A stretch of DNA of 64,000 nucleotides from Antedon mediterranea (Eukaryota; Echinodermata; Crinoidea; Comatulida; Antedonidae): positions 28,428,101-28,492,100 of the forward strand of contig NC_092677.1 in the NCBI RefSeq assembly GCF_964355755.1, in the 5' to 3' direction. The notes under the pieces were generated by a model. That model did not search any database. It had not been told where the DNA came from and worked only from the letters and a program-made list of their open reading frames with translations. Positions 11,827-55,664 of this stretch are shown in pieces (within the stretch, counting starts at the first letter, position 1; each line of letters begins with the position of its first letter). The position numbers and the translations under genes were made by a program.

Positions 11827-12615
11827 TTAAGTTAGATGAAATGTTCAAATCCAGCTTTATTTATATATTTATTTGAGAGTATTAAAAACAAATGGAAATA
11901 TTTCGTACATAAAGAAGGCAGTCATTATAACAATACTGTGATTTACGTTTACAATTAATATTGGTTTGTGGGAATTTAACACAAGGTTTTATTAATTTTT
12001 AAAATGAATTTGTTATTTGTTTTATAAATTAATTTGTATTCTTCAACAAACAATCGTATTATGTAGACCTTATTTAGAATATTTTAAGCAGATTATTTCA
12101 GAGGAATATCCTTTTTAAAAAATTGAACAGTTTTCTGTTGGAAGACTTTTGATTAAATAATTATTTTTAATAAAAATAATGATTGGATTATAGCAAAAAC
12201 TAGAAACAATACGTGAATGTATTGCAAACAGTAGCTTATAATAATTCTGTTTTGTAATCATTTTGACTTAGCTGTACGCATATCATTTGTATCATCATGT
12301 ATGTGGCAACCTAATCCTTTTCAAAGTGAGAGTAACTTAATTGAATGATAAATATAGATCAAGTATTTTGATTAACAGCCTACGATACGTATACTTGCGT
12401 AATTTCATGAATATGCCACTACTTTAGCCATTAAAAACTCCATATTTGGATTTACATTACTACATATATATATTGTCTGTCTATCTATACTAATTAATTA
12501 CATATGAGTATAGTATACTCATACAGTACATTATGTTGGCCTTTAGAATATTCATTATTGTTGATTACAACATTAATTTCATGTAATTATTTATTATTTA
12601 TTTATAGAAAAAAAG

Positions 12616-27283
<14,668 letters not shown>

Positions 27284-28399
27284 ATCCAAAAATGTTGTGG
27301 TAGATATCAATTTGGTTCTTACTGTACAATGTACATCATAGTTAACAAAGTTTGTTTGTAAAAAAAATATTAGTTATTAAAAAATGATGCTTCTATATGT
27401 GATTGGTAAATGCTTAACTGTGTTAATGCAACAACTGTTGTAAAGTAGTACAGTACTTGTATTTATAAACCTAAAGTGATTTCTGATAGAGTAGGCATTA
27501 AACTAGTAACGTAAAATCTGTGTGCCAATTACTGTGTGTAATAATAGAGTACTACTAATAATAATTGTTTGCTTACAAATGTATAATATTTTGGTAAAGT
27601 ATTATAAAACAAGGTATGATTATTAATATACTAACTACTTGCAATTGATGCTATTTAACATCTTTGATTAATTGCCAGGCAGTATAAATGCACTGAGTAA
27701 ACAATTACTGGTTTAAGTAGGACTTTTATTAGCTACCGCTTTCAAAAGCAATTTAACTTTTACACTGTGTTATTGAATACTAGTCACAATTAAATGTCTA
27801 CCCTAACCCTAGTTATTCAAAATATTTAATGTAAAAACCTTTTAAAACCATGAATAAGTGCAATAATTACCTTTACCTATAAATATTTTAAGATGGCAAT
27901 CTAAAATTTATTATACAATAATGCTATCGGCCTTAAATTTATTTAACATAAAAAATGTAAAATTATTAATATCTAACAATCTTGTGAATAATGTGTCCAA
28001 AATCTCACTATTTAAAAATTATTGCATGTGATTACAATTTTAAAATGACATTAGAATTAGTTTGTTCAGTAGAATGGTTATATTCAGTAACTCAATTCCT
28101 TGTCCCATATTTTTTTCTAATTTCCTCCTGTCTGATTGACGGTTCAGAATGGTAAAATGAAAGTTGCATATATTGTTCATATATCACATAGATAGGCCTA
28201 CTATAGGTGCAGTATTTTGCCATAAACGGTCTACATTTTACACCGGTGAAAGTGTACATACTAACCACATACAGTAGTTATTATTGGGATTGATTTCACT
28301 TATAGAATTAAATTTAAAATATGTTTTCCAATTAATTGGCGGATGAGGGAATATTTTTATTGCAATTTACTTCTTAGATACAAAAGCGTTTCTTGATTT
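27284..28399. other. Convergent intergenic region copine/NUDT7
   Basis: AT-rich, holding the 3' UTRs of both genes. I see no array, ORF or RNA gene in it. Confidence 0.5.
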
Positions 28400-28522
28400 A
28401 TTTATTGATTTGCATTGTAGGATAAAGTGTTTGTTAAAATAATAATCAATTACAATTTTTATTTATTGATTTGCATTGTAGGATAAAGTGTTTGTTAAAA
28501 TAATAATCAATTACAATTTTGA
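28400..28522. repeat. 61-bp tandem duplication over the NUDT7 stop codon
   Basis: The segment from 'atttattgatttgcattgta' to 'caattacaattttt' occurs twice. The right copy contains the NUDT7 stop codon (minus) and the end of its last codons, so a coding-sequence end has been duplicated into the 3' UTR. Confidence 0.85.
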
Positions 28523-29125
28523 TTTAAAATAAAAATCTGGTTTCTGATTAAAGACAACTGTAGCAATATTGATACATATCGCTGCAGTCAACCCCCATGT
28601 TTTGTATGTTTTGTTTCTAATATTGTGAGTAAACTCATGTAAATGATATCTATCTATAATTCTATGGCAATGTTTATCAGTTTTAAGGAAATCTAGTAGT
28701 GGTACACAAAAGCTATCTTCAACTTCATCAACATTTAAATTAGGTTTGAAATTATTTGGAATAAATCCAATAACTGGTATAACCATGATGTTTGTTTTTG
28801 TAATAAATACTGGTCCTTGTGAAATTATTTCAATGTCATGTTTTGGCAATCCGATTTCTTCCCATGCTTCTCTTGTAGCAGTATCAACATCATCTTCATC
28901 GCATTTATCACGCATACCACCAGGAAAAGCAACATCACCTCCATAACTTCTCATATTTTTTGCACGTACAGTAAGCAAAACATAAACTTCACCATTTTTC
29001 AAAAAAAGTGGAATGAGTACAGCAGCCCTTTTTAAGTAATTGTTCGCTGGTTTAGGTTCCGATGATACCACCTCATTATTATATGTTGTTGCAAGACGCC
29101 CAAGTATTATTTCTTTGCAAGGCAT
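28511..29125 (-). CDS. NUDT7: Peroxisomal coenzyme A diphosphatase, NUDT7-like Nudix hydrolase
   Basis: Family role: hydrolyses CoA, acyl-CoA or oxidised CoA to 3',5'-ADP and phosphopantetheine in peroxisomes. The 204-residue single-exon ORF has the CoA-Nudix signature LLTVRAKNMRSYGGDVAFPG (about residues 50-70) running into the Nudix box, TATREAWEEIGL (about 82-93, catalytic REAWEE). The C-terminus is FKSKL, ending in SKL, a canonical type-1 peroxisomal targeting signal. Human NUDT7 is slightly longer (about 238 aa) and also peroxisomal. The ATG chosen is the first in the frame and precedes the domain by about 30 residues. It is convergent with copine and divergent from DHX38. NUDT8 (mitochondrial) is the alternative but would lack SKL. 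Confidence 0.92.
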   Translation of the reverse strand: MPCKEIILGRLATTYNNEVVSSEPKPANNYLKRAAVLIPLFLKNGEVYVLLTVRAKNMRSYGGDVAFPGGMRDKCDEDDVDTATREAWEEIGLPKHDIEIISQGPVFITKTNIMVIPVIGFIPNNFKPNLNVDEVEDSFCVPLLDFLKTDKHCHRIIDRYHLHEFTHNIRNKTYKTWGLTAAICINIATVVFNQKPDFYFKSKL

Positions 29126-30662
29126 AATCTATAATAAATAAAAAAGTAGAAAAAATTACCACCACCAGTAGTTTTAGAGGGTTAGAGTTGTAGAGGGCCG
29201 CCGATTATGGTGGGAGATTCGGCGGCCGCTTTTTGACAACAGGCGCGGCGCGGCACATGCGTTCATTGAATGACTGTCCGATCCATTGGAATTAAGTGAG
29301 ACAGAGACCTATAGTATTTACTAAGGCTACATAAATAATTATTTTGAATGGAAAAATGCACTGAATGACGACTACTATCAAAAGACCTGTTTTCTAATCC
29401 ATGACATATACCAAAGACACTACTGAGTACTGCTGCTGTGCTGTATCTGATTATACTTTACATAACAATTTGGCTCCGGGTAATTCCATTATGAAGTATG
29501 GGTGCGGGATATGTTTATATTGCGTACAATGGTGTGTTATACCAAGAACAATATATAATATATTTTATTTCAGATTAAATGTAGTATAAACATACAATAT
29601 CGGATCGAAGAACAATGAAAGTTGAAAAATACGGATTCCCTCATCAATATTATTAACTTCCAATCCAAATAATGTATATCCAAATAATCGATCAGCCTCG
29701 AAAATGTAAAGTGTGTGCCAATAAAGCTGTATTGCGTCAACTCCTATTTTTGCGTTTATATATGACGTACACAGTAGTATTATTGAACATTTTGTAAGTA
29801 GGATTTTATTGATAAAAATGCAGTTAATGTGCATCCATATTTCCTGTATTTACACTTTATATTGTTAGGCTGCGATTGTGTAATTTGTTTTTACTGTATT
29901 TGTGTTACATGGAGGTTTACCCATGGAGTAAATTCTTTACTCCATACCATGGTTTTGGTTTACCTCGGGTTTACCTCCATGCAATACTTCTATGGAATGA
30001 GTTGGCGTAATTACGTGCCAGACTAGAGCTTGAGTTGACGCGAATTGGTTGGGCTCGAGTTGGAACGCATGTAGAATTGTCAGATGAAAAAAACAGTAAT
30101 CAACCGTTTGGTGTTTACTAGCTAGGCCTAACTAGGGTAATAGGCTTAATAAATAAAGGTTTTTTCCAGTTATTTTTTATTCGAAATATGGACCATGTAG
30201 GGGCGAGCCAGGCTAGCTAATTTTCCAAAGTTTCCAGTAGTAGTAGTTTAGAGAGGTCTCTATTTATAGCTTAGTACTGTAGGCTAGCTTAGCTAGCTAG
30301 CTAGTAGGCTAGCTAGAAAGGAGGACTTGCTGGCTGGCCCCTCTTACGACGTGTATTGCAGTTTCGCACCCACCTTATTTATCGACACCAACTAACTGGA
30401 TTGGATAACACACATTTTTAGAAAGGTCTTTTTATGAATGACAATCAGAATCACATAAAAAGTAAATAAATAAATAACCCTAAATAAATTCTTAATTAAC
30501 TTAATAATATAAATTGTAATTGATGATTTTACTAGCTACTGCTAGAGCCTCATACTGGCTATATAGCCTATGGCTTTATGCTAGCTAAAAGACGTGTGTT
30601 TCTCGCACACTAACTAACTAACCCAAACATCATGAGTGGTACAATGTTTTTGTTTCTATGCA
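29126..30662. promoter_or_regulatory. Divergent intergenic region NUDT7/DHX38
   Basis: Likely holds both promoters (inference). A GC-rich inverted repeat, GGCCGCCGA (29196-29204) facing TCGGCGGCC (29219-29227), sits about 75 bp upstream of the NUDT7 ATG, the only CpG-rich spot nearby. Nested foldbacks lie at 29908-29981: CATGGAGGT opposing ACCTCCATG, with TGGAGTAAA opposing TTTACTCCA inside. 30120-30320 is full of CTAG and AGGCCT words. No ORF is credible here. Confidence 0.35.
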
Positions 30663-30722
30663 GAGCCAGAGCCAAAAAAGCGCCAACTAGGCCTACAGAA
30701 CAGCTCTCATTCTAATTCCAGT

Positions 30723-47991
<17,269 letters not shown>

Positions 47992-48242
47992 AAACTCGGT
48001 GATAAGTCTCACTTATGAATAATAACAATTTAAAATACAAAAACTACCAATTTAACTTTTATAATAAGCACAAATGAATTGTGGAAAAATCATGACCATT
48101 GAGGTCCATTGTTGAATTGTAGAGATGAATGAAGGGAATGATTTATTGGGTTACCACCTGTACATACTACACATGAACACAGGTAGTACTTAAATTGTAT
48201 CTTCCAGAGAATGTTGGAATAATATACAGTAGTTAATGGCAA

Positions 48243-48248
48243 AATAAA
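48243..48248 (+). terminator. Probable DHX38 polyadenylation signal
   Basis: AATAAA about 250 bp after the DHX38 stop and before the 93-bp satellite, at a normal 3' UTR distance. A GT-rich 'tttggtttgtttgtttgtgg' run follows, as expected of a downstream element. Confidence 0.5.
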
Positions 48249-48324
48249 ACTTTTGGTTTGTTTGTTTGTGGTATTGCATAAAATCAATCAATTGCCAATG
48301 ATCAAGGAATGTATTCTAATGTGG

Positions 48325-51300
48325 AAGGACCTCAGACTGATGTCTAACCATTAATGGACTAATGTAAAGGTCCATGGTTTAAAGTATCTAAAACCATCCT
48401 GTATTGGTATTTGGTTCCTCAACCTCAGACTGATGTCTAACCATTAATGGACTAATGTAAAGGTCCATGGTTTAAAGTATCTAAAACCATCCTGTATTGG
48501 TTATTTGGTTCCTCAACCTCAGACTGATGTCTAACCATTAATGGACTAATGTATAGGTCCATGGTCTAAAGTATCTAAACCATCCTGTGTGGGTATTTGG
48601 TTCCTCAACCTCAGACTGATGTCTAACCATTAATGGACTAATGTAAAGGTCCATGGTTTAAAGTATCTAAAACCATCCTGTATTGGTATTTGGTTCCTCA
48701 ACCTCAGACTGATGTCTAACCATTAATGGACTAATGTAAAGGTCCATGGTTTAAAGTATCTAAAACCATCCTGTATTGGTATTTGGTTCCTCAACCTCAG
48801 ACTGATGTCTAACCATTAATGGACTAATGTATAGGTCCATGGTCTAAAGTATCTAAACCATCCTGTGTGGGTATTTGGTTCCTCAACCTCAGACTGATGT
48901 CTAACCATTAATGGACTAATGTAAAGGTCCATGGTCTAAAGTATCTAAACCATCCTGTATTGGTATTTGGTTCCTCAAGCTCAGACTGATGTCTAACCAT
49001 TAATGGACTAATTTATAGGTCCATGGTCTAAAGTATCTAAACCATCCTGTGTGGGTATTTGGTTCCTCAACCTCAGACTGATGTCTAACCATTAATGGAC
49101 TAATGTAAAGGTCCATGGTCTAAAGTATCTAAACCATCCTGTATTGGTATTTGGTTCCTCAAGCTCAGACTGATGTCTAACCATTAATGGACTAATTTAT
49201 AGGTCCATGGTCTAAAGTATCTAAACCATCCTGTATTGGTATTTGGTTCCTCAAGCTCAGACTGATGTCTAACCATTAATGGACTAATTTATAGGTTCAT
49301 GGTTTAAAGTATCTAAAACCATCCTGTATGGTTATTTGGTTCCTCAACCTCAGACTGATGTCTAACCGTTAATGGACTAATGTAAAGGTCCATGGTTTAA
49401 AGTATCTAAAACCATCCTGTATTGGTATTTGGTTCCTCAACCTCAGACTGATGTCTAACCATTAATGGACTAATGTATAGGTCCATGGTCTAAAGTATCT
49501 AAAACCATCCTGTATTGGTATTTGGTTCCTCAACCTCAGACTGATGTCTAACCATTAATGGACTAATGTAAAGGTCCATGGTCTAAAGTATCTAAACCAT
49601 CCTGTGTGGGTATTTGGTTCCTCAACCTCAGACTGATGTCTAACCATTAATGGACTAATGTAAAGGTCCATGGTCTAAAGTATCTAAACCATCCTGTATT
49701 GGTATTTGGTTCCTCAAGCTCAGACTGATGTCTAACCATTAATGGACTAATTTATAGGTCCATGGTTTATAGTATCTAAAACCATCCTGTATGGTTATTT
49801 GGTTCCTCAACCTCAGACTGATGTCTAACCGTTAATGGACTAATGTAAAGGTCCATGGTCTAAAGTATCTAAACCATCCTGTGTGGGTATTTGGTTCCTC
49901 AACCTCAGACTGATGTCTAACCATTAATGGACTAATGTAAAGGTCCATGGTCTAAAGTATCTAAACCATCCTGTATTGGTATTTGGTTCCTCAACCTCAG
50001 ACTGATGTCTAACCATTAATGGACTAATGTATAGGTCCATGGTCTAAAGTATCTAAACCATCCTGTGTGGGTATTTGGTTCCTCAACCTCAGACTGATGT
50101 CTAACCATTAATGGACTAATGTAAAGGTCCATGGTTTAAAGTATCTAAAACCATCCTGTATTGGTATTTGGTTCCTCAACCTCAGACTGATGTCTAACCA
50201 TTAATGGACTAATGTAAAGGTCCATGGTTTAAAGTATCTAAAACCATCCTGTATTGGTATTTGGTTCCTCAACCTCAGACTGATGTCTAACCATTAATGG
50301 ACTAATGTATAGGTCCATGGTCTAAAGTATCTAAACCATCCTGTGTGGGTATTTGGTTCCTCAACCTCAGACTGATGTCTAACCATTAATGGACTAATGT
50401 AAAGGTCCATGGTCTAAAGTATCTAAACCATCCTGTATTGGTATTTGGTTCCTCAAGCTCAGACTGATGTCTAACCATTAATGGACTAATTTATAGGTCC
50501 ATGGTCTAAAGTATCTAAACCATCCTGTGTGGGTATTTGGTTCCTCAACCTCAGACTGATGTCTAACCATTAATGGACTAATGTAAAGGTCCATGGTCTA
50601 AAGTATCTAAACCATCCTGTATTGGTATTTGGTTCCTCAAGCTCAGACTGATGTCTAACCATTAATGGACTAATTTATAGGTCCATGGTCTAAAGTATCT
50701 AAACCATCCTGTATTGGTATTTGGTTCCTCAAGCTCAGACTGATGTCTAACCATTAATGGACTAATTTATAGGTTCATGGTTTAAAGTATCTAAAACCAT
50801 CCTGTATGGTTATTTGGTTCCTCAACCTCAGACTGATGTCTAACCGTTAATGGACTAATGTAAAGGTCCATGGTTTAAAGTATCTAAAACCATCCTGTAT
50901 TGGTATTTGGTTCCTCAACCTCAGACTGATGTCTAACCATTAATGGACTAATGTATAGGTCCATGGTCTAAAGTATCTAAAACCATCCTGTATTGGTATT
51001 TGGTTCCTCAACCTCAGACTGATGTCTAACCATTAATGGACTAATGTAAAGGTCCATGGTCTAAAGTATCTAAACCATCCTGTGTGGGTATTTGGTTCCT
51101 CAACCTCAGACTGATGTCTAACCATTAATGGACTAATGTAAAGGTCCATGGTCTAAAGTATCTAAACCATCCTGTATTGGTATTTGGTTCCTCAAGCTCA
51201 GACTGATGTCTAACCATTAATGGACTAATTTATAGGTCCATGGTTTATAGTATCTAAAACCATCCTGTATGGTTATTTGGTTCCTCAACCTCAGACTGAT

Positions 51301-51778
51301 GTCTAACCGTTAATGGACTAATGTAAAGGTCCATGGTCTAAAGTATCTAAACCATCCTGTGTGGGTATTTGGTTCCTCAACCTCAGACTGATGTCTAACC
51401 ATTAATGGACTAATGTAAAGGTCCATGGTCTAAAGTATCTAAACCATCCTGTATTGGTATTTGGTTCCTCAACCTCAGACTGATGTCTAACCATTAATGG
51501 ACTAATGTATAGGTCCATGGTCTAAAGTATCTAAACCATCCTGTGTGGGTATTTGGTTCCTCAACCTCAGACTGATGTCTAACCATTAATGGACTAATGT
51601 ATAGGTCCATGGTCTAAAGTATCTAAAACCATCCTGTGTGGTTATTTGGTTCCTCAACCTCAGACTGATGTCCAAACCATTAATGGACTAATGTAAAGGT
51701 CCATGGTCTAAAGTATCTAAAACCATCCTGTATTGGTATTTGGTTCCTCAACCTCAGACTGATGTCTAACCATTAATG
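48325..51778. repeat. ~93-bp satellite with 16-unit higher-order repeat
   Basis: About 37 units containing 'cctcagactgatgtctaacc', 'attaatggactaatgtaaag' and 'gtttaaagtatctaaaacca'. Units differ at diagnostic sites (gtaaagg/gtatagg/tttatagg; ggttt/ggtct; tattgg/gtgtggg; cctcaacc/cctcaagc). The order of 16 unit types in 48601-50078 repeats in 50079-51556, offset 1,478 bp, so the array grew by duplicating a 16-mer block. Confidence 0.95.
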
Positions 51779-53662
51779 GTTAGGGTTGTGTGAAGAACAT
51801 GCAGCAGATCAGAAAGGACTTTTTAAAATTGTTAACCAACTCCTTCATCATCGCCAGGTATCACCTCTCCCAGATAGTCTTTCTGACTTAGATCTTGCGA
51901 ACAGGTTCTGTCAGTTTTTCACAGACAAGATCAAGATCATCAGAGACGACTTCAAGATTGATGACATGTCATTTAATGAGCCTGTGACAGCTGTTCATCA
52001 GCATCTCACAACATTTACACCAGCATCTCAAGATGAGATCCGCAACATTCTGATGAAATCACCAACAAAATCATGCAGGTTAGATCCAGTTCCTACTTCT
52101 ATACTGAAGAAGTGTATAGACGCAGTCGTTCCAATAATAACGGAAATCATTAACCATTCTCTTAATACCGGCATAGTGCCAGATGAACTGAAAATTGCTC
52201 ACGTTCGTCCTTTAATAAAAAAGCAAAACTTGGATCATAACACGCTGAAAAATTACCGCCCGGTGTCGAATCTTTCTTTTCTTGGAAAGACTCTGGAGCG
52301 TGTAGTGACATCACGCATTACTCCATATCTTCAAAAGCATAATTTAAATGAGAATTACCAGTCGGCATATCGTGCATGTCATAGCACGGAGAGTTCCCTT
52401 TTAAAGGTACAGAATGATTTGTTACAAGGAATGAATGATGGGAAAATAACGCTATTGGTGTTGTTGGATTTGTCAGCAGCGTTTGATACAGTTGATCACC
52501 AAAGACTGATAACCCGTCTGAGAAATCGCATTGGCATAAATGGTGTTGCTCTTAACTGGTTCCAGTCATATCTTACAGGAAGACGTCAGCTAGTCTGTAT
52601 CAATGATGCATTCTCAGATGAAGCTTGCCTGGAATATGGTGTACCACAGGGGTCAGTAATTGGGCCTGGCCAGTTTTCCATTTATACGCTTCCCCTTGGT
52701 GACATTATTCGCAAACACAGTCTACATTTCCATTTCTATGCAGATGATACACAGATTTATGTGTCAGTAAATCCAGTGCAAAGGGATGTTGCTGCAGCAA
52801 TCAGTAAGATGGAAGCCTGTATAGAAGATGTTCGCAATTGGATGACAACAAATTACCTAAAGTTGAATGATGGAAAGACAGAGTTTATTATCGTCGGGTC
52901 TAAATGTAACATCTCCAAAATCAACATCACACATATCAGAATCGGAAACTCTAACATCGCTCCCTCATCGGTGGTCCGGAATCTGGGAATCATGCTGGAT
53001 AGTAATCTCACTATGGAAGCACAAATAACAACTGTATCCAAAGCAGCATGCATATCGATTAGGAACCTTGGTCGTATTCGCGGTAATCTTAACAAGAAAA
53101 CAGCTGAATTGATTGTACACTCATTTGTCACTTCTAAAATTGACATTGGTAATGCCTTGTTGTTTGGCATACCAAAATCTCAAATACAACGTTTGCAGCG
53201 CTTGCAAAATATGGCAGCTAGAATTGTAACTTATACAAAATCAAACGCTCACATAACTCCTGTCCTGATGGATTTGCATTGGTTGCCTGTTCAACAACGT
53301 ATTAAGTACAAACTTGCGTTGTTTGTATTCAAGATCCTAAATGACAGTGCTCCGGCTTATTTATCTGACCTTGTGGATCGTTACGAATCATCCCGCAGAG
53401 GCCTACGATCATTGTCACAAAACCTTCTTCAAGAGCGTAGAGCGAAAAATCAGTGGGGTCAGAGATCTTTTTACGTTGCGGCCGCAAGTGTATGGAACAG
53501 CTTACCAGCAACAGTTAAATGCTCGACTAGTCTAAACAGTTTCAAGACCAACCTAAAGACGTCGCTATTCGCTGATGTTCTCGCACGTTGTTAATGCACA
53601 AAGCGCCATGAGCGCCACATGGGTGGAGGATACCGGCGCTATATAAGTTTTCATTTATTATT
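51779..53662 (+). mobile_element. Young 5'-truncated L2/CR1-like LINE inserted in the satellite
   Basis: Bounded on both sides by satellite sequence. 'attaatgg' is present at both junctions (about 51772-51779 and 53662-53669), consistent with a short target-site duplication, though the right copy overlaps the ATTATT tail. The 3' end 'ggcgctatataag' plus ATTATT matches the fragment at 13010-13046. The 5' end starts inside the coding region, as usual for incomplete reverse transcription. Confidence 0.88.
51786..53594 (+). CDS. LINE reverse transcriptase, 5'-truncated ORF
   Basis: 602 codons without stop, entering from the truncation point (no native ATG; the first codon is TTG). Reverse transcriptase motifs in order: LKNYRPVSNLSFLGKTLERV (about 155-175), LLDLSAAFDTVDH, GVPQGSVIGPGQFSIY, and the catalytic FHFYADDTQIYVS (about 315-327). 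The thumb and C-terminal tail end in SVWNSLPATVKCSTSLNSFK. The apurinic endonuclease and ORF1 are missing. The intact catalytic residues imply a recent insertion, but the copy is incomplete and lacks its own promoter. Confidence 0.9.
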   Translation: MCEEHAADQKGLFKIVNQLLHHRQVSPLPDSLSDLDLANRFCQFFTDKIKIIRDDFKIDDMSFNEPVTAVHQHLTTFTPASQDEIRNILMKSPTKSCRLDPVPTSILKKCIDAVVPIITEIINHSLNTGIVPDELKIAHVRPLIKKQNLDHNTLKNYRPVSNLSFLGKTLERVVTSRITPYLQKHNLNENYQSAYRACHSTESSLLKVQNDLLQGMNDGKITLLVLLDLSAAFDTVDHQRLITRLRNRIGINGVALNWFQSYLTGRRQLVCINDAFSDEACLEYGVPQGSVIGPGQFSIYTLPLGDIIRKHSLHFHFYADDTQIYVSVNPVQRDVAAAISKMEACIEDVRNWMTTNYLKLNDGKTEFIIVGSKCNISKINITHIRIGNSNIAPSSVVRNLGIMLDSNLTMEAQITTVSKAACISIRNLGRIRGNLNKKTAELIVHSFVTSKIDIGNALLFGIPKSQIQRLQRLQNMAARIVTYTKSNAHITPVLMDLHWLPVQQRIKYKLALFVFKILNDSAPAYLSDLVDRYESSRRGLRSLSQNLLQERRAKNQWGQRSFYVAAASVWNSLPATVKCSTSLNSFKTNLKTSLFADVLARC

Positions 53663-54575
53663 ATTAATGGACTAATGTATAGGTCCATGGTTTAAAGTAT
53701 CTAAAACCATCCTGTATTGGTATTTGGTTCCTCAACCTCAGACTGATGTCTAAACCATTAATGGACTAATTTATAGGTCCATGGTTTAAAGTATCTAAAC
53801 CATCCTGTATTGGTATTTGGTTCCTCAACCTCAGACTGATGTCTAAACCATTAATGGACTAATTTATAGGTCCATGGTTTAAAGTATCTAAACCATCCTG
53901 TATTGGTATTTGGTTCCTCAACCTCAGACTGATGTCTAACCATTAATGGACTAATGTATAGGTCCATGGTCTAAAGTATCTAAAACCATCCTGTGTGGCT
54001 ATTTGGTTCCTCAACCTCAGACTGATGTCTAAACCATTAATGGACTAATTTATAGGTCCATGGTTTAAAGTATCTAAAACCATCCTGTATTGGTATTTGG
54101 TTCCTCAAGCTCAGACTGATGTCTAACCATTAATGGACTAATTTATAGGTCCATGGTTTAAAGTATCTAAAACCATCCTGTATTGGTATTTGGTTCCTCA
54201 ACCTCAGACTGATGTCTAAACCATTAATGGACTAATTTATAGGTCCATGGTTTAAAGTATCTAAACCATCCTGTATTGGTATTTGGTTCCTCAACCTCAG
54301 ACTGATGTCTAACCATTAATGGACTAATGTATAGGTCCATGGTCTAAAGTATCTAAAACCATCCTGTGTGGCTATTTGGTTCCTCAACCTCAGACTGATG
54401 TCTAAACCATTAATGGACTAATTTATAGGTCCATGGTTTAAAGTATCTAAAACCATCCTGTATTGGTATTTGGTTCCTCAAGCTCAGACTGATGTCTAAC
54501 CATTAATGGACTAATTTATAGGTCCATGGTTTAAATTATCTAAACCATCCTGTATGGGCATTTGGTTCCTCAATT
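53662..54575. repeat. ~93-bp satellite, right part after the LINE
   Basis: About 10 more units of the same satellite. They are enriched for 'tctaaaccattaatgg' and 'gtggctatttgg' variants that are rare or absent on the left. A four-unit block at about 53834-54140 recurs at about 54211-54515, so this side has its own local higher-order duplication. Confidence 0.93.
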
Positions 54576-55440
54576 GAAAATAAAATGGTCTGTGGACTAT
54601 ACCCTGTTTGGTTAGTGTAAGTGGAATACAGTTGATTCTTGAATTGTGACTAGGTGGATGAATGCTGAGGGTGGATTACAAAATATATATAAAAAAAAGG
54701 GGTAGTTACTACATAAAACAACAATAAAACTGGACTGAGATGGTTGTCATCCACCAAACTACAAGACAACTAGACAACTCTACTGCACCACTCTAATCAA
54801 CGATTAATTTACGGAATGTGGTGTAAAAGTTCTGTAAACTTTATTTTCGAACCATTGCGAACCTATAATAGGATAATCATAGAAACCAGCGCGTATAACT
54901 TTCTTTTTTATATTAAAGATGTATATTGTCCCATAAAAACATGAAAAATATAGATTAATAATGGATTGAATTGGCTATTTCGCAGTTTTAATCAAGTTAG
55001 TAATTACTTAGGCCTATGTAAAATGAAAAAACAATTATTTATAATGTTTTTACTATAAAAATACACTGAATACAACTGCTAAATTCAACCGAACTGCACA
55101 TCATTGACTATTTTACTGCTTTAAATTAAAGTATTTTCATGTAAATATTTTTTTGATCCAATTTTTGGTCAAAGTGAATGACTATTTATGTTACATTTAT
55201 TAAAATTGCATATTCATAAACATTAAAAAAAAAATTGTTTTTCAGAAGAATTAAAAAGTACCATAGATAGGCTATTAATATAGTATTACCTGGGAAGAGT
55301 GAAATTAAGAATACATTTTATAATATAACAAATGACAATAACATAAACTAACAAGATAAATAAATATAAAGTCAGTAAAGATAAGATAATTATATATTTT
55401 AAATCTAGAATTTAAGTACGAGTATTTGTGTTAATCGCGA
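54576..55440. other. Gene-free AT-rich intergenic stretch
   Basis: No ORF, array or clear transposon. It probably ends in the TOP1 promoter. Confidence 0.4.
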
Positions 55441-55664
55441 TTACGAGTACGATCGAGCATTGTGTGTACTACTGACGACGGTGAAGTTTTACATCCGGGA
55501 CTTTCAGTGCGGCTGCGTAGTAGTATTAAAATTGGACTTAGTCAGATTTTTTCCTAAAAGCTTCGAAGTCGCCATTATTTAACCGGTACGTGTTGAAACG
55601 ATTGGCTAGTTAATATTTAGCTGTTCTTTTTTATCAAGATAATTTAAGAATACTATCAACCGAT
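55441..55664 (+). promoter_or_regulatory. TOP1 5' UTR and likely promoter
   Basis: Composition shifts from AT-rich to CpG-containing (tacgatcgagc, gacgacggtg, cgaagtcgcc). The segment leads into the ATG at 55665, immediately before a perfect donor GTAAGT. The transcription start cannot be fixed from sequence. Confidence 0.4.

Noticed and set aside
28746-29035. Plus-strand ORFs over the Nudix gene
   Set aside because: They are antisense shadows of the NUDT7 frame, which has clear motifs.
30636-30722. DHX38 start at an upstream codon in the same frame
   Set aside because: An acceptor-like site (tgcag at 30659-30663) lies within this stretch, and the human N-terminus aligns from the Met at 30723.
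52853-53511. Minus-strand ORFs within the LINE
   Set aside because: Antisense shadows of the 602-codon reverse transcriptase frame.
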